Positions 11,034 through 20,298 of a stretch of DNA of 64,000 nt are shown piece after piece. Each line of letters starts with the position of its first letter. The stretch's first letter is position 1. The notes beneath the pieces were generated by a model that saw only the letters and a program-made list of their open reading frames with translations, was not told the origin of the DNA and did not search any database. The stretch covers positions 14,727,001 to 14,791,000 of the forward strand of contig JASXTE010000001.1 in assembly GCA_030280995.1 (NCBI GenBank), given 5' to 3'. Made by a program: the position numbers and the translations under genes. This stretch comes from Hemileia vastatrix. Lineage: Eukaryota > Basidiomycota > Pucciniomycetes > Pucciniales > Zaghouaniaceae.

Positions 11034-12130
11034 CTCCACAATGAGGATAAACTATGGACCATTCTTTAATTTTGGATTTTTGGTGATGCTCGGCATCTGT
11101 TTTGTTGGAAACTTTTTTTGTTAGAATGTACCCATGGGTGGGGCTTCTAGATTTGATCTTGGCAAGTGTGAGGGTAACTGATGAGCTGACTGCTCTGTAG
11201 AACAGTTACCTCAGATTGTCTGTTTCAAACCCCTTCTCTTAATTTGGTTGAATCCTAGTATTGATTTTTCTTCACAGGTTTTGTCCTCTATGACTTTAAA
11301 CTTGAAATTCTTTTGGTCTTCAAGTGCTGGACTCTTCACACTTATTGGTTTTGGTTCATTGTGTTGGATGTTGTGTATTTGTTAGAGGGTACCCAGGGGG
11401 GGGGGCTTCAGGATTTTATTTTGGCAAGTGTGGGGGTAACTGATGAGTTGGCTGCTCTGTAGAACAGTTACCCCATAATTTCTGTTTCAAGTTTCTGTTT
11501 GTCCTAGTTGAATCCTAGTTCTTGTTTTTTTATTCAGATTTCAAATCCACTATGACTTTATACTGGCTTACTGGCTTGGGATGGGCTTCTTTGGTTTATT
11601 TGGATTGGTGGTGGATCACTGGTGGTCGCCCATTATTTTTACTTATTAGAGGGAGCCCACCCAGTGATCATTTCCTTGGACTGGAATTTCTATGGAGCTG
11701 GATTTTTTTTCTTTCTTTTATTTTTGTGTCTATGGTTGTGTTAGATAGAAGTTTTAGATTATTTTCTTTTTTATCTTTTTTTCTTTTAATTTTTTATGGG
11801 GGTTATTAGGATATAAAGAGGAGAAAAATCACAAAATTATATTATATGGTTTCACCAAATCAGGGTCACCTGGATGTGAGCAAGAATTGGTGAGGAAAGG
11901 CTCATCAATTGACTTGGTAATGCTATTTTCTTTTTATCTTTATTTCATGATTATTATTTACTTTAATTTCTACTCATTTCATCTTATCTTTATTGATATT
12001 AAGTTTCTTAATTTATTTTTATCTCAGTTAATTTAAAATTATTTTATGGTGTATCCACATCAAGGTGCACTTGGATGTGGGTAAGGTATCAGGGGATCAG
12101 CTCATCAATTGGCTGGGGGATACCATTTGT
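11034..12130 (+). repeat. G1-1 3' noncoding hairpin array
   Basis: No ORF is credible here. In order it holds: the hairpin-tail motif (11034-11055); two copies of a hairpin with arms GGGGTAACTG and CAGTTACCCC (11170-11212 and 11433-11474); GTCC-type hairpin-tail motifs (11283-11304 and 11541-11564); a hairpin with arms GATCACTGGTGG (11614) and CCACCCAGTGATC (11657); a degenerate module at about 11850-11930; and a hairpin with arms GGTATC (12085) and GATACC (12119). The same order recurs at 15818-16970 and 21961-22735. Confidence 0.8.
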
Positions 12131-12583
12131 AATTATTAATTTTTTCATCTTACTATTATTCATTTAATTTTAATCTCTCAGCTCTCATATTTTGTTGGGC
12201 AATTTTGTTTAATTATGTTCAAGTTTTTTTTAGTATGTTAGTAGTTTAGGTAATAAAAATATAAAAAATAAAAAATAAAATAAAAGAAAAAACAAAAATA
12301 AAAATAAAAATAAAATAAATTTATATATATATATATCTGCTATTTATTATTTTTCTCTCTATTTAGTGAATTAATAATTTATTTATTTATTTAATGTCTG
12401 GAAGAAGAAGCCTCTGGTGGGTGGTCTGGATTATGGTGGTGTTTTTGCTTTTTTTTTGGAATTGGAGGAAGAACTGTGTTCTTTGTGGTTTAGGCTTCTG
12501 GAAAGAGTATATGGATTGTAATGGTCAGGAACCGGATTAGAAGGTAATTTTTGTGAATAAGTGGAAGAAGAGGGGATAGAGTT
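12131..12583. repeat. AT-rich stretch with simple repeats
   Basis: The stretch 12259-12340 is a run of A-rich AAAATA units followed by (TA)n. The remainder is AT-rich with no ORF I can support on either strand until the antisense ORF-b stop at 12584. Confidence 0.7.
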
Positions 12584-13952
12584 TTAAAAGGTGTGCTTGA
12601 TTATTCTAGATATCTTCCAGTGGTCATAAAGGAGCTGTTTTCTCAGATTCTTTTCAAATATATTCAAAGGACCATGAAGAGCAAAGGCCTTAAGCATGTT
12701 TGAACACATCATGCTTAGGTGTTGTTTTATGTTGGCGTAATCCAGTGTTAAGGGAGTTTCTAGAGGTTGGCCAATCCAAATTTCAGTTTCAGGAGGCCGG
12801 GTTCCAAATAAACAGAAGAATTGGATCAGTAATTGTTTTCTTTTGAAGAAATTGGATTAATTAATTTGGTACTTACAGATTCAAAGCTCATCAAATTTGT
12901 AAGAGGCTGGGATTTGGGCTTCTGAAGAATTTTGAATTGATAATGTAGGAGGATCAACCATATGGAGGTATGAATTCTCATGAAAATTCTCTAAAGGGTG
13001 TTCAGAAGATGAAAAAGAAGGAGGACGTTCCTGTGGCCTGGATGTAGCAGCAGGGCTGCTGTTGTTGTTGATATTGTATTTTGGCCAAGTTGGGTCAGAT
13101 ACTGGTGGTGGGGTACCAGGTTGGTTGTAGGATGGACCAGGAGAAGGTGACCTGGAAGCTGATTGGGATCTTCTGGATGAAGATCTGGAAGAAATTGAAC
13201 TGTCAGAGGAGTAATTGGCTGGCAGAAGAGAGGTGTAGTTGGCTCTTCTTGTTTGAGATGAAGATTTTTGTCTGGGAGCAGTGTTGAGTGCTCTGGTGTC
13301 TTCTTGAGGTCCTCTGGCAGGTCTTCTAGTATTTTGGAATTTTTGGAATTTTTTGATGAAGAAGTTATTGTGCGCATTGCTCTGGGAGCATTAGGAGGCT
13401 TTTGTGTGGAGTTTTTGGTGTTTAATAGTGGATTTTAGCTGTTTTCTGGCTGAATTTGGAGGTTTTGAGCCTAATTACCGCTTCATAGCAAGGTGGGCGG
13501 ACCACCTGGATGTGGTATAGCAGCCTGGGAGCTGATTTTGAAGCTGTTTTAGCTGAATATTCTGAGATAAATTCTGTTTCTTGAGAGGATAAAGCAGGTC
13601 TTTTGGAGATAGTTCTGGGGACAGAGCGGCATGATCTTCTGGATGGAGCTGAAGATAGAGAAGAGGAAGAAGGACCTAGTTCTGGGGATCTGGTATGAGA
13701 TCTAGAGATGTATTTGTGTGAAGGTGAAGGTGGTGGTATAGGATAATTGGGGTCTCTGTCACATTTTTTCCTTTTGGAGTTGCAAGAATTACAGGCTCTG
13801 TTGTAGAGTTTTGCTTCAAGAGTTGGAAGAGTGAAAGTGAAAGGTCTGCACATGTGGATGCAATGTTTGCAAGCATAGTACTTGGGAGAAGTGAAACAAG
13901 GAAGGTCTGATGGGTCAAAATCTGGGAATCTGGCCATGATCTGTGATGGCAC
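12584..13952 (-). pseudogene. Antisense ORF-b, cysteine-cluster protein (G1-1)
   Basis: Read on the minus strand from the ATG at 13952 (or M-A-R-F at 13937). The N-terminus has C-K-H-C-x3-C, then N-R-A-C-N-S-C-x6-C with K-R-K-K between the last two Cys, like the basic half of a fungal Zn2Cys6 cluster. A Ser/Arg/Pro-rich tract follows. After a frame change near 13400 an open frame runs to 12881 with another Arg/Ser-rich tract (R-S-S-S-R-R-S-Q-S). A GTAAGT (12876-12871) could be a splice donor; beyond it a helical basic block ends at 12584. A copy at 23004-24060 keeps N-R-A-C-F-N-C and a similar C-terminus. A nuclear DNA-binding role is inference. Confidence 0.5.
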
Positions 13953-14092
13953 AACAATGAAAAGAAAAGAGATAAAAGAAAATTTTTATCAGTGATGGGT
14001 AGATGATGAAGAGAAAGTTGAAGCTCAGTAGGGTGGTTCCGGAGTATTGTGCATGGAATTGGCTCTGTTCTTTTATGCAAAGTGTGTAAAGT

Positions 14093-14522
14093 ACGTCAAG
14101 ACTTTAAACTGAACACTGTGGTCAGTATTTCAAGACTTTAAACTGAAAAATGGTATAGTCCCCCAAGACTATAAACTGAGGATTGTTTGATGGTTGAGTC
14201 CTTCAGGACTATAAACTGATAATGTGATGTTGGTGTAATTCTGGAAGAGGGCATCCAAAGGGGGAGTCTCTGAATTTAGTTAAGGCAAGTGTGGGGGTAA
14301 CTGACAAGCTGGCTGCTCTGTAGAGCAGTTATCCCAGAATGTTAGTTTCCTTTCTTTGGTCTTTAATGGTTTGATCTCTGGTTTTGTCTTTATGATTTAG
14401 ATTTTGGGTCCCCCAAAACTATAAACTGAGGGTTTTTGAGTCCCCCAAGACTATAAAATGAGGGCTGTTAGTCCCCCTAGACTTAAAACTGAGGATGAGT
14501 CCCCCAAGACTATATACTGAGG
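14093..14522 (+). repeat. Cluster of AGTC-loop-GACT hairpin-tail motifs
   Basis: Eight copies (about 14093, 14123, 14156, 14195, 14406, 14438, 14469 and 14498) of the form AGTC-N6-GACT-ATAAACTG. The 14195 copy has a perfect 5-bp stem, AGTCC/GGACT. A GGGGTAACTG/CAGTTATCCC hairpin (14294-14335) lies inside the cluster. The cluster sits between antisense ORF-b and ORF-a. Confidence 0.8.
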
Positions 14523-14611
14523 AAATTTTTTATGGTTTGCTACATTTAGAAAGTCTGGAAAGTTTTCAATTTTTTTTTATTTCTAAGTCAAGAATTTCAG
14601 GCAAGAATTAA

Positions 14612-15236
14612 TTACATAAGAGAATCAAGAGATGAAACAAAGTATTCAGCATTAGTCTTGAACTGGTGGATGAGGTGTCTTCTTTTCTCAATTTCCTGTG
14701 GATCTTTGGCAGGAGTGGATTGAAAGTAGTTTAGAATGAGATGTTTTTGTTGAGAAGAGTGTTTTTGGAAATTGTCCTTTATGGTGGGTAATTGATTGAC
14801 TGGTGGTGTTTCAATGGTTCCCACATTGTCATCATCACTGTCTGGATGGGAATCAACTGGAAATTCATCAGCTTAAATTTTAGTATAGAGAAGCATTGGT
14901 TTTGCCATCAGAAGGACAAGGTATGATAGAGCTAGTGGTTTTAGTGGTGTTGGCACTCTTTTTTGAAGGGTGTAACTTGTTGATTAATTTGGGTATCAAG
15001 ATGGAAGGCCTAGATCTTTTGGTTTTGCTGGAAGAAGGACCAGGTTGAGAGGAAGGTGAATCTGTTGCAGATGATAATGGACCAGGTCTGAAGCAATATT
15101 TCTTTCTGGAATAGTAAGCATCACAAGAAGATATGTATAGATGAATTGGGGGTGTTATGTTACAGATGAGGTTACAGTCAATACAGTATTGACATGGACC
15201 TCTTTCAGAGATTGATTTTGAAAAATGTGTGAACAT
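14612..15236 (-). pseudogene. Antisense ORF-a, cysteine-cluster protein (G1-1)
   Basis: It starts at ACCATG (15236; an in-frame ATG also exists at 15266), 48 bases from the 3' LTR. N-terminus M-F-T-H-F, then C-Q-Y-C-x6-C, 12 residues, and C-D-A-Y-Y-S-R-K-K-Y-C, a second Cys group whose middle Cys is Tyr. A Ser/Pro-rich linker holds K-R-S-R-P-S-I, which could act as a nuclear signal. The first frame stops at 14880. The conserved second part (D-D-D-N-V-G-T-I-E-T-P-P, Y-F-Q-S-T-P-A-K, K-R-R-H-L-I) ends at 14612 in another frame. A 34-bp gap (14905-14872) with a GC donor and AAG acceptor would join them in phase. Function unknown. Confidence 0.6.
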
Positions 15237-15284
15237 GGTGGTTTTGGTGAAGGAGAATGCAGACATTCTTAATTGGAGGGAGGA

Positions 15285-15445
15285 TGTGGTCTTCCAACAT
15301 TGGAAGAGGCCTTTTTTGGGCTGTTTGGTGCTGTTTTGGTGTGTCTTAATTGATATTGGTTGAATAATTGGGTGTTTTTCTGGTATTATTCAGTGAATAT
15401 TGGGACTATGGGTATGTGGGTACTGCCAATGTATAGCCACGGTTT
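15285..15445 (+). repeat. 3' LTR of G1-1, truncated
   Basis: It matches the first 160 bases of the 5' LTR from TGTGGTCTTCCAACATTGG to GTATAGCCACGG, then diverges abruptly. A purine-rich tract GGAGGGAGGA just before it is the likely polypurine tract and also serves as antisense leader for ORF-a. Confidence 0.8.
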
Positions 15446-15456
15446 AGGACAATTTT

Positions 15457-15815
15457 ATGATGGATGATTTGGATTTAGAGTCAGTGGATTCTCAGCTGCT
15501 TCACTCAAATGGAGAAGGTTTTTGTAGGGTGGAGGGGAAATTATTGATAATTTGAATTTCCCTTACATGGAGGAGGTCATTTTAGATTCTCATTGTAGAG
15601 AAATTAAAGATGTAGTGACTGCTCCTTCAATCTCAAAGGATGCAGAGTTGTTTGAAACTGGGATTAAAATTGGTGGTAAAGTCAGTGTATGGAGAAGGAT
15701 GGGAGATTTTTTTGGAGGTCTGATTTTGGGATATCAGAATTGGAAGAGGGGAATAGGGGGTTCAGGCCCTAGGGGAAAACTTATTGGTTTCAACCTGGAG
15801 ACTTCAAGAATCTGA
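15457..15815 (+). pseudogene. Unrecognised short ORF upstream of the G1-2 hairpin array
   Basis: The ATG at 15457 starts an acidic frame (M-M-D-D-L-D-L-E-S-V-D-S) that breaks near 15548 and continues from 15552 in the next frame to a TGA at 15813. The latter part is 87 residues with W-R-R-M-G-D-F-F-G-G-L-I-L-G-Y. It does not resemble the G1-1 integrase tail, yet it lies exactly where that tail should be, directly before a CCTCC...GAGG hairpin motif. I do not recognise it. Confidence 0.35.
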
Positions 15816-15817
15816 TT

Positions 15818-16970
15818 CCTCCAAAATGAGGATAAACTACTTAATTTATTTTGGTTTTGTTTAATTTGGGCAGGATTTTTTTTGTTTTGTCCAATTCTTA
15901 TCAGTCTCTCTGGTTCAAGTATCTATATATAAATATAAAAAAGATCTTAGTATAATGAAGATGGAAGAAAAGAAAAATTCAAGTGAAGATGGAAACTTTA
16001 TTTAAAAGAAAATGAAGATAAAAATGAAGTTTATTGATTTTATTGTACCTCCAGCATGAGGTTAAACTGCAATTTCAAGAATTTTAACTGTTTTGGTTTT
16101 TTATGGGAGAAGATTTGTGTTGGAAAATTCTTTTTTTAGATGGTACTCAAGGGTGGGGCTTCTAGATTTGATTTTTTCAAGTGTGGGGGTAAGTGATGGG
16201 CTGGCTGCTCTATAAACAGTCACCCCAGATTGTCTGTTTCCAACCCCTTTTCTTAATTTGGTTTAACCCTAGTATTGGTTTCTTTTTTCAGGTTTTGGTC
16301 CTCTATGGATTTAAACTGGGTTTCTTTGGTCTTCATGTTCTGGTCTTTTAATGGTGGTTTTTGTGTTGATTGGTTGAATTTTGAGGTGTATTCTTGGTTA
16401 GAAGGTACCCAGGGGGGATTCTAGATTTTGCATAGGCAAGTGTGGGGTAACTGATGAGCTGGCTGTTCTGTCTAACAGTTACCCCAGAATGTCTGTCTCA
16501 AATTATTGGCTTTATATGGTTGAATTCTAGTTCTGTGTTTGTGATACAGGATTTTAGTCCTCTATGACTTAAAACTGGATTGGACTGGTTCCTTTGCTTT
16601 GGATGTCTTTTGGTGCTTTTGGATTGATTGTGGATCACTGGTGGTCTCCCATCATTTTTACTTATTGGAGGGATCCCACCCAGTGATCTTTTCTGTGGAC
16701 ATGGATCTGGCTCTTTTATGTGGCTTTAAGGTGTTGGCTGTAAAATTGGTGGATTCAAGATTATTTTCTTTTTTCTCTTTTTTTCTTTTAATCTTTTTAT
16801 GGAGGCTATGAATGTTCAAAGGGTCAAGATAGGGTTCTGGAAATGTTTTTGGTGGAAGAGGAGGAGTACAAATAAAAATAATTTATTTAAGGTGTTACCA
16901 CATTAAGGTGCACTTGGATGTGAATAAGGTATCAGGGGATCAGCTCATTAATTGGCTGTGGGATACCATT
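15818..16970 (+). repeat. G1-2 3' noncoding hairpin array
   Basis: Same order as in G1-1. Hairpin-tail motifs lie at 15818 and 16048. The GGGGTAA-type hairpin lies at 16186-16226 (two arm mismatches) and 16444-16485 (perfect). GTCC-type motifs are at 16297 and 16555. The GATCACTGGTGG/CCACCCAGTGATC hairpin is at 16633-16688, and GGTATC/GATACC at 16928-16967. Confidence 0.8.
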
Positions 16971-17052
16971 TTAATTTATTTTGTTAAGTGATTTGGATTT
17001 GATGGTTTTTTGTTGGAATCTTTATGTGTTATATCTTCAATTTTTTTCTGGA

Positions 17053-17366
17053 CAGTCCTTCAATAATTTAAACTGAAAACTGGTTATACAGTCCCCCAAG
17101 ACTATAAACTTAGGAGTAGGTGTTGTTTTTGGTATTGGTTTTTTGAAGATTGGCAGAGGGCATCCACAGGGGGAGTCTCTGAATTTAGCAAAGGCAATTT
17201 TGGGGTTAATTGATGGGCGGGAAGCTCTATTAAAAATTATCCCAGAATTTTAGTTTTTTTCTCTGTGTCTTAATGTGGTTTATCTCTGGTTCTGGGACTA
17301 TGATTTGGGTTTTGAGTCCCCCAAGACTTTTAAGTGAGGATAGTCCTCCAAGACTTTAAACTGAGG
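17053..17366 (+). repeat. Hairpin-tail motif cluster of G1-2
   Basis: GTCC-type motifs lie at about 17053, 17090, 17314 and 17342. Between them is a variant long hairpin with arms GGGGTTAATT (17202) and AATTATCCC (17235). Confidence 0.75.
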
Positions 17367-17441
17367 GTTGTTTTGTGATGAAATCCTATAGAGGATGTGA
17401 TCATATTTTCTTTTCTAAGTCAAACTCAAGATCTAGTGTAA

Positions 17442-18064
17442 TTACAGAAGGGTATCAAGGGAGGAAGAAAAATGTTCTGAATTGGCATTGAACTGTTTAA
17501 TGAGGTTCCTTCTCTTATCAATGTTTTGTTGGTCCTTGGAAGGAGTTGATTGGAAGTAGAAAAGGAGGAGCTGTTTTTTTTGTTGGTGATGTTGAAATTT
17601 TTCTTTGGAAAGAGGAATTGAGTTTGGGGGTGGTGTTTCAATGGTTCCTAAATTTTCATCATCATCAATAACTGGTGGAAGGGAGGCTGAGAAAATGGTC
17701 AGTCTAGTTTAGCAGAGAGAAAAGGAATCTTACCTTTTGGGGACTCAGGGTGATAAGAGGAAGAACAGGCTGAAGGAGTTACAGGCATTCTTCTGGAGGA
17801 ATGGAGTCTGTTGATTATTTTTGGAAAGGTGATAGAGGGTCTGGACCTTTTGGTAGAAGAGGATGGACTAGGCTGAGCAGAGGAGGAAGCTGAAGAAGAG
17901 GATAGTGGGCCAGTTCTTTGGAATTGTTTCTTCCTGGGTTGGTAAGCATCAAAAGATGTTCTGTAGATGTGTAGTGGTCCAGTCATTGAACACAGGAGAT
18001 TTTTTTCAATGCAGTATTGGCAAGGGCCAAGGCCAGAGGCTTGTCTGGAGAGGTGTGTGAGCAT
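17442..18064 (-). pseudogene. Antisense ORF-a, cysteine-cluster protein (G1-2)
   Basis: It starts at ACCATG (18064), matching the G1-1 start: M-L-T-H-L here, M-F-T-H-F there. C-Q-Y-C-x6-C is kept, but all three Cys of the second group are replaced (F-D-A-Y-Q-P-R-K-K-Q-F). The Ser/Pro linker with K-R-S-R-P-S-I is kept. A GTAAGA donor and TTTTCTCAG acceptor define a possible 47-bp phase-1 intron (17733-17687). Joined across it, the frame runs A-S-L-P-P-V-I-D-D-D-E and on through G-T-I-E-T-P-P, Y-F-Q-S-T-P-S-K and K-R-R-N-L-I to a TAA at 17442, without a stop. Only the cysteine loss argues against function. Confidence 0.6.
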
Positions 18065-18111
18065 GGTGGATAGAGGATGAAGAATGGGGACATTATGGAT
18101 TGGAGGAAGGA

Positions 18112-18985
18112 TGTGGTGTTCCAAAGATGCATAGGACTTTGAATGTGTACTTGGGGGTAGTTGATATGTAGGGTTTAGTTGGGGTAATGGTGCTTAGTAT
18201 TGGTGTTTTGCTATTATTTAGGTGCTTAGTTGTGTATTTGTAGGCTTAAGTTAGGGTCACTTATTATGTCTCAGCTTATTGTACTTTCTTTTCTCATCAT
18301 TTTTCTGTGTGTTATGTGTGATTAGCTGTTTTCTAGGAGTAGTTGGGTTGTTTTGTAGTTTTAGAGGTTGTTTAATTGGTTTTGGGAGTTTCCAGGCCTA
18401 GAAGCGGCTTCCTGCCTATGGGTGGCCCGTCTGCCTGCAAGTGGGAAAGTCTCTAGAGACTACTTTATGCATGTAGATATCTGGGAGAGCTGGATCAAGC
18501 TGGGGATCTGGTTAGGGTGTCTGTGTGAGAGGGAGTTTAATTAAGTTTGAAGAGATCTCTAATATCTGGGATATCTGGATCTCTGGCTTCACTCTTTGTG
18601 TTTGTTTGGCTGGTTTGTGAAAAGTTTAGTTCTTACTTGACCTCAACTCTTGTCACTGTTTCTCTGGTATAGTTTTTCAAGCTATATCAAGTATTATTTC
18701 TGTCTCTGGTGTGGATTTGAAACCTACATCAAATATCATTTCTTTTTATAGTGTGGTCATTGGTCTACATTTCAGTTCTTTTGTCTGGTATGCTGTCTGG
18801 GGACTCCTTTCTTGGCTCATCAAGCAGTCAAGTGTGTTTGGAAGAAGCTTTATCAAACAAGACTCAATTTTCTGAAACAGGTAAATCTCACTTGTTTTTT
18901 TCCTAAAGGGACAGGATTTTTCTCTCTGGGTTTTCTCAAGCTCTCTTGGTCAAGGCCTATAGCTAGTAATATAGGATTTTATACA
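18112..18985 (+). repeat. LTR between G1-2 and G1-3
   Basis: It begins TGTGGTGTTCC and ends ATTTTATACA. Its last part shares AAAGGGACAGG and GGCCTATAGCTAGTA with the G1-1 5' LTR. It serves as 3' LTR of G1-2 and as the left end of G1-3. Confidence 0.75.
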
Positions 18986-19007
18986 CTGCCTAGTTTTTAG
19001 TAATCTG

Positions 19008-20298
19008 TAGAAAATTTTTCAGGGAGAGTGTGTTATGGTTTGGGAGATAAAATTGGGGGATATGACAAAAGAGATTTGCATCTGGATTCTATACCACTTA
19101 CAACTTTTGATACAAAACTTGGACAATTACAACTTACAAGATTACCTCAAGGAAAAACAAATTTAGTTTCCATATATCAAGCTCAGATGGCTTGGATTCT
19201 ACAAGACGAAGTTCCTCAATGCGCTGGTGTATTTATTGATGATGGTGGGATTAAAGGACCTTCAACTGATTATGGTAATGAAGTATTGAAGGAGAATGAA
19301 AGGATACAAAAATTTATCTGGGAATATGCATTTATTTTAGAGAGGATTTTGTTTAGGATAGAAGAGGCTGGTTTTACGATTTGAGGTTCCAAATTTTCTT
19401 GCTGTGTGCTAGCTTTGGAAATCTTAGGTCATGTGGAATGTAGAGAGGATAGGATTATGTCAAAGAAGAAAGTAAATAAAATTCAGTCCTGTCCAAGACC
19501 CAAGAATATGACAAAGGTTGAATGGTTTTTAGGCATTTGTGTTTATGTTAGAATTTTTATCAAGGAATTTTCTTTATTGGCTGCTCCTTTGAGATGTTTG
19601 ACTAGGAAGGATTCTGGCTGGGAGTGGGATGAAGAGTGTGAAGAGGCTTTTTTCAGAATAAAGAAAGTATTTGTGGAAGATATAATCCTGCACAAGTTAG
19701 ATCATGGGAAAGGTGCAGGCTGGATTTTTTAAGAAGTTGATTCAAGTCAAATTGCTTCTGGGGAAGTCCTGTCTCAAGTGAATAAAGCTGGTTATATTAG
19801 ACCTGTCAGGTATGAATTTGAAGTATTTACTGTTGTGGAATCAAGATAGTCTCAACCTAAATTGGAACTCTGTGGTGTGGAAAAAATCTTTAAGAAACTT
19901 CAAATTATTTTATGGGGACAACACATTGAATTACAAGTCTATGCTAAATCTTTAATACAAATGATCAATTCCCCAAGTTTACCGAATGCACCCATAAATA
20001 GATGGGTAGCTTTTATTCAGTATTTTATTTTGATTAATTTCACAACCCTGGTAAGATGTTTACTATGCCTGATGGATTATCAAGAAGACCACCTACTGAA
20101 GAGGATTATGACTCAGAGGAATTTGATGAAGATATACCTGTGACTAAGGCCAGTAAAAAAGGTGCTGAAGACTTTTCTTCCCTCCCTCATGAGGTTAAAC
20201 TTGCTGGATTAATATCTGTGGACAGAGATGATGAATACCTCCACCATGAGGATAAACTGGAAAATAATAAAAATATGATAGATTATGTGCTTGGGTAG
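19008..20298 (+). pseudogene. G1-3 RT (partial) and RNase H
   Basis: The frame from 19008 shows Y-G-L-G-D-K-I-G-G-Y-D, L-T-T-F-D-T-K-L-G, L-P-Q-G-K-T-N and the active site G-V-F-I-D-D-G, matching G1-1. A TGA at 19382 interrupts it. Then come the C-C-x-L-A-L-E-I-L-G-H block, R-K-D-S-G-W-E-W-D-E-E-C-E-E-A-F and RNase H (E-V-D-S-S, Q-P-K-L-E-L-C-G). Stops lie at 19730 and 19846. A frameshift near 20040 moves the tail to the frame starting at 20056 (D-G-L-S-R-R), which carries two in-frame hairpin motifs (L-P-H-E-V-K-L and H-H-E-D-K-L). Confidence 0.83.

Larger units (their letters stand above)
3155..15445 (+). mobile_element. Ty3/gypsy element G1-1, near full length
   Basis: The 5' LTR (3155-4236) is followed by a primer binding site, then gag, protease, RT, RNase H and integrase on the plus strand (4308-11033). 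After these comes a 4.2 kb 3' region with hairpin repeats and two antisense ORFs, then the start of a 3' LTR at 15285. The gag-to-integrase span stays mostly in one frame with about ten in-frame stops and few frameshifts, so the copy is old but well preserved. The order PR-RT-RH-INT places it in Ty3/gypsy. Confidence 0.88.
15446..18985 (+). mobile_element. G1-2, partial or non-autonomous G1 element
   Basis: No gag-pol domain is visible. It holds a short unknown ORF, the full hairpin array in the G1 order, antisense ORF-a and an LTR. Either it is the 3' end of a deleted copy joined to the truncated G1-1 LTR, or it is a non-autonomous derivative with its own small ORF. ORF-b is missing relative to G1-1. 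Confidence 0.7.

Noticed and set aside
11396..11405. G10 run, and a G11 run at 30867-30877
   Set aside because: Homopolymers could be sequencing or assembly variation; no four-tract quadruplex pattern around them.
13390..13520. Possible LTR-like piece inside antisense ORF-b
   Set aside because: Short resemblance to G1 LTR sequence around 3560-3650 and 18330-18430 (for example TTAGCTGTTTTCT), too weak to claim an insertion by eye.
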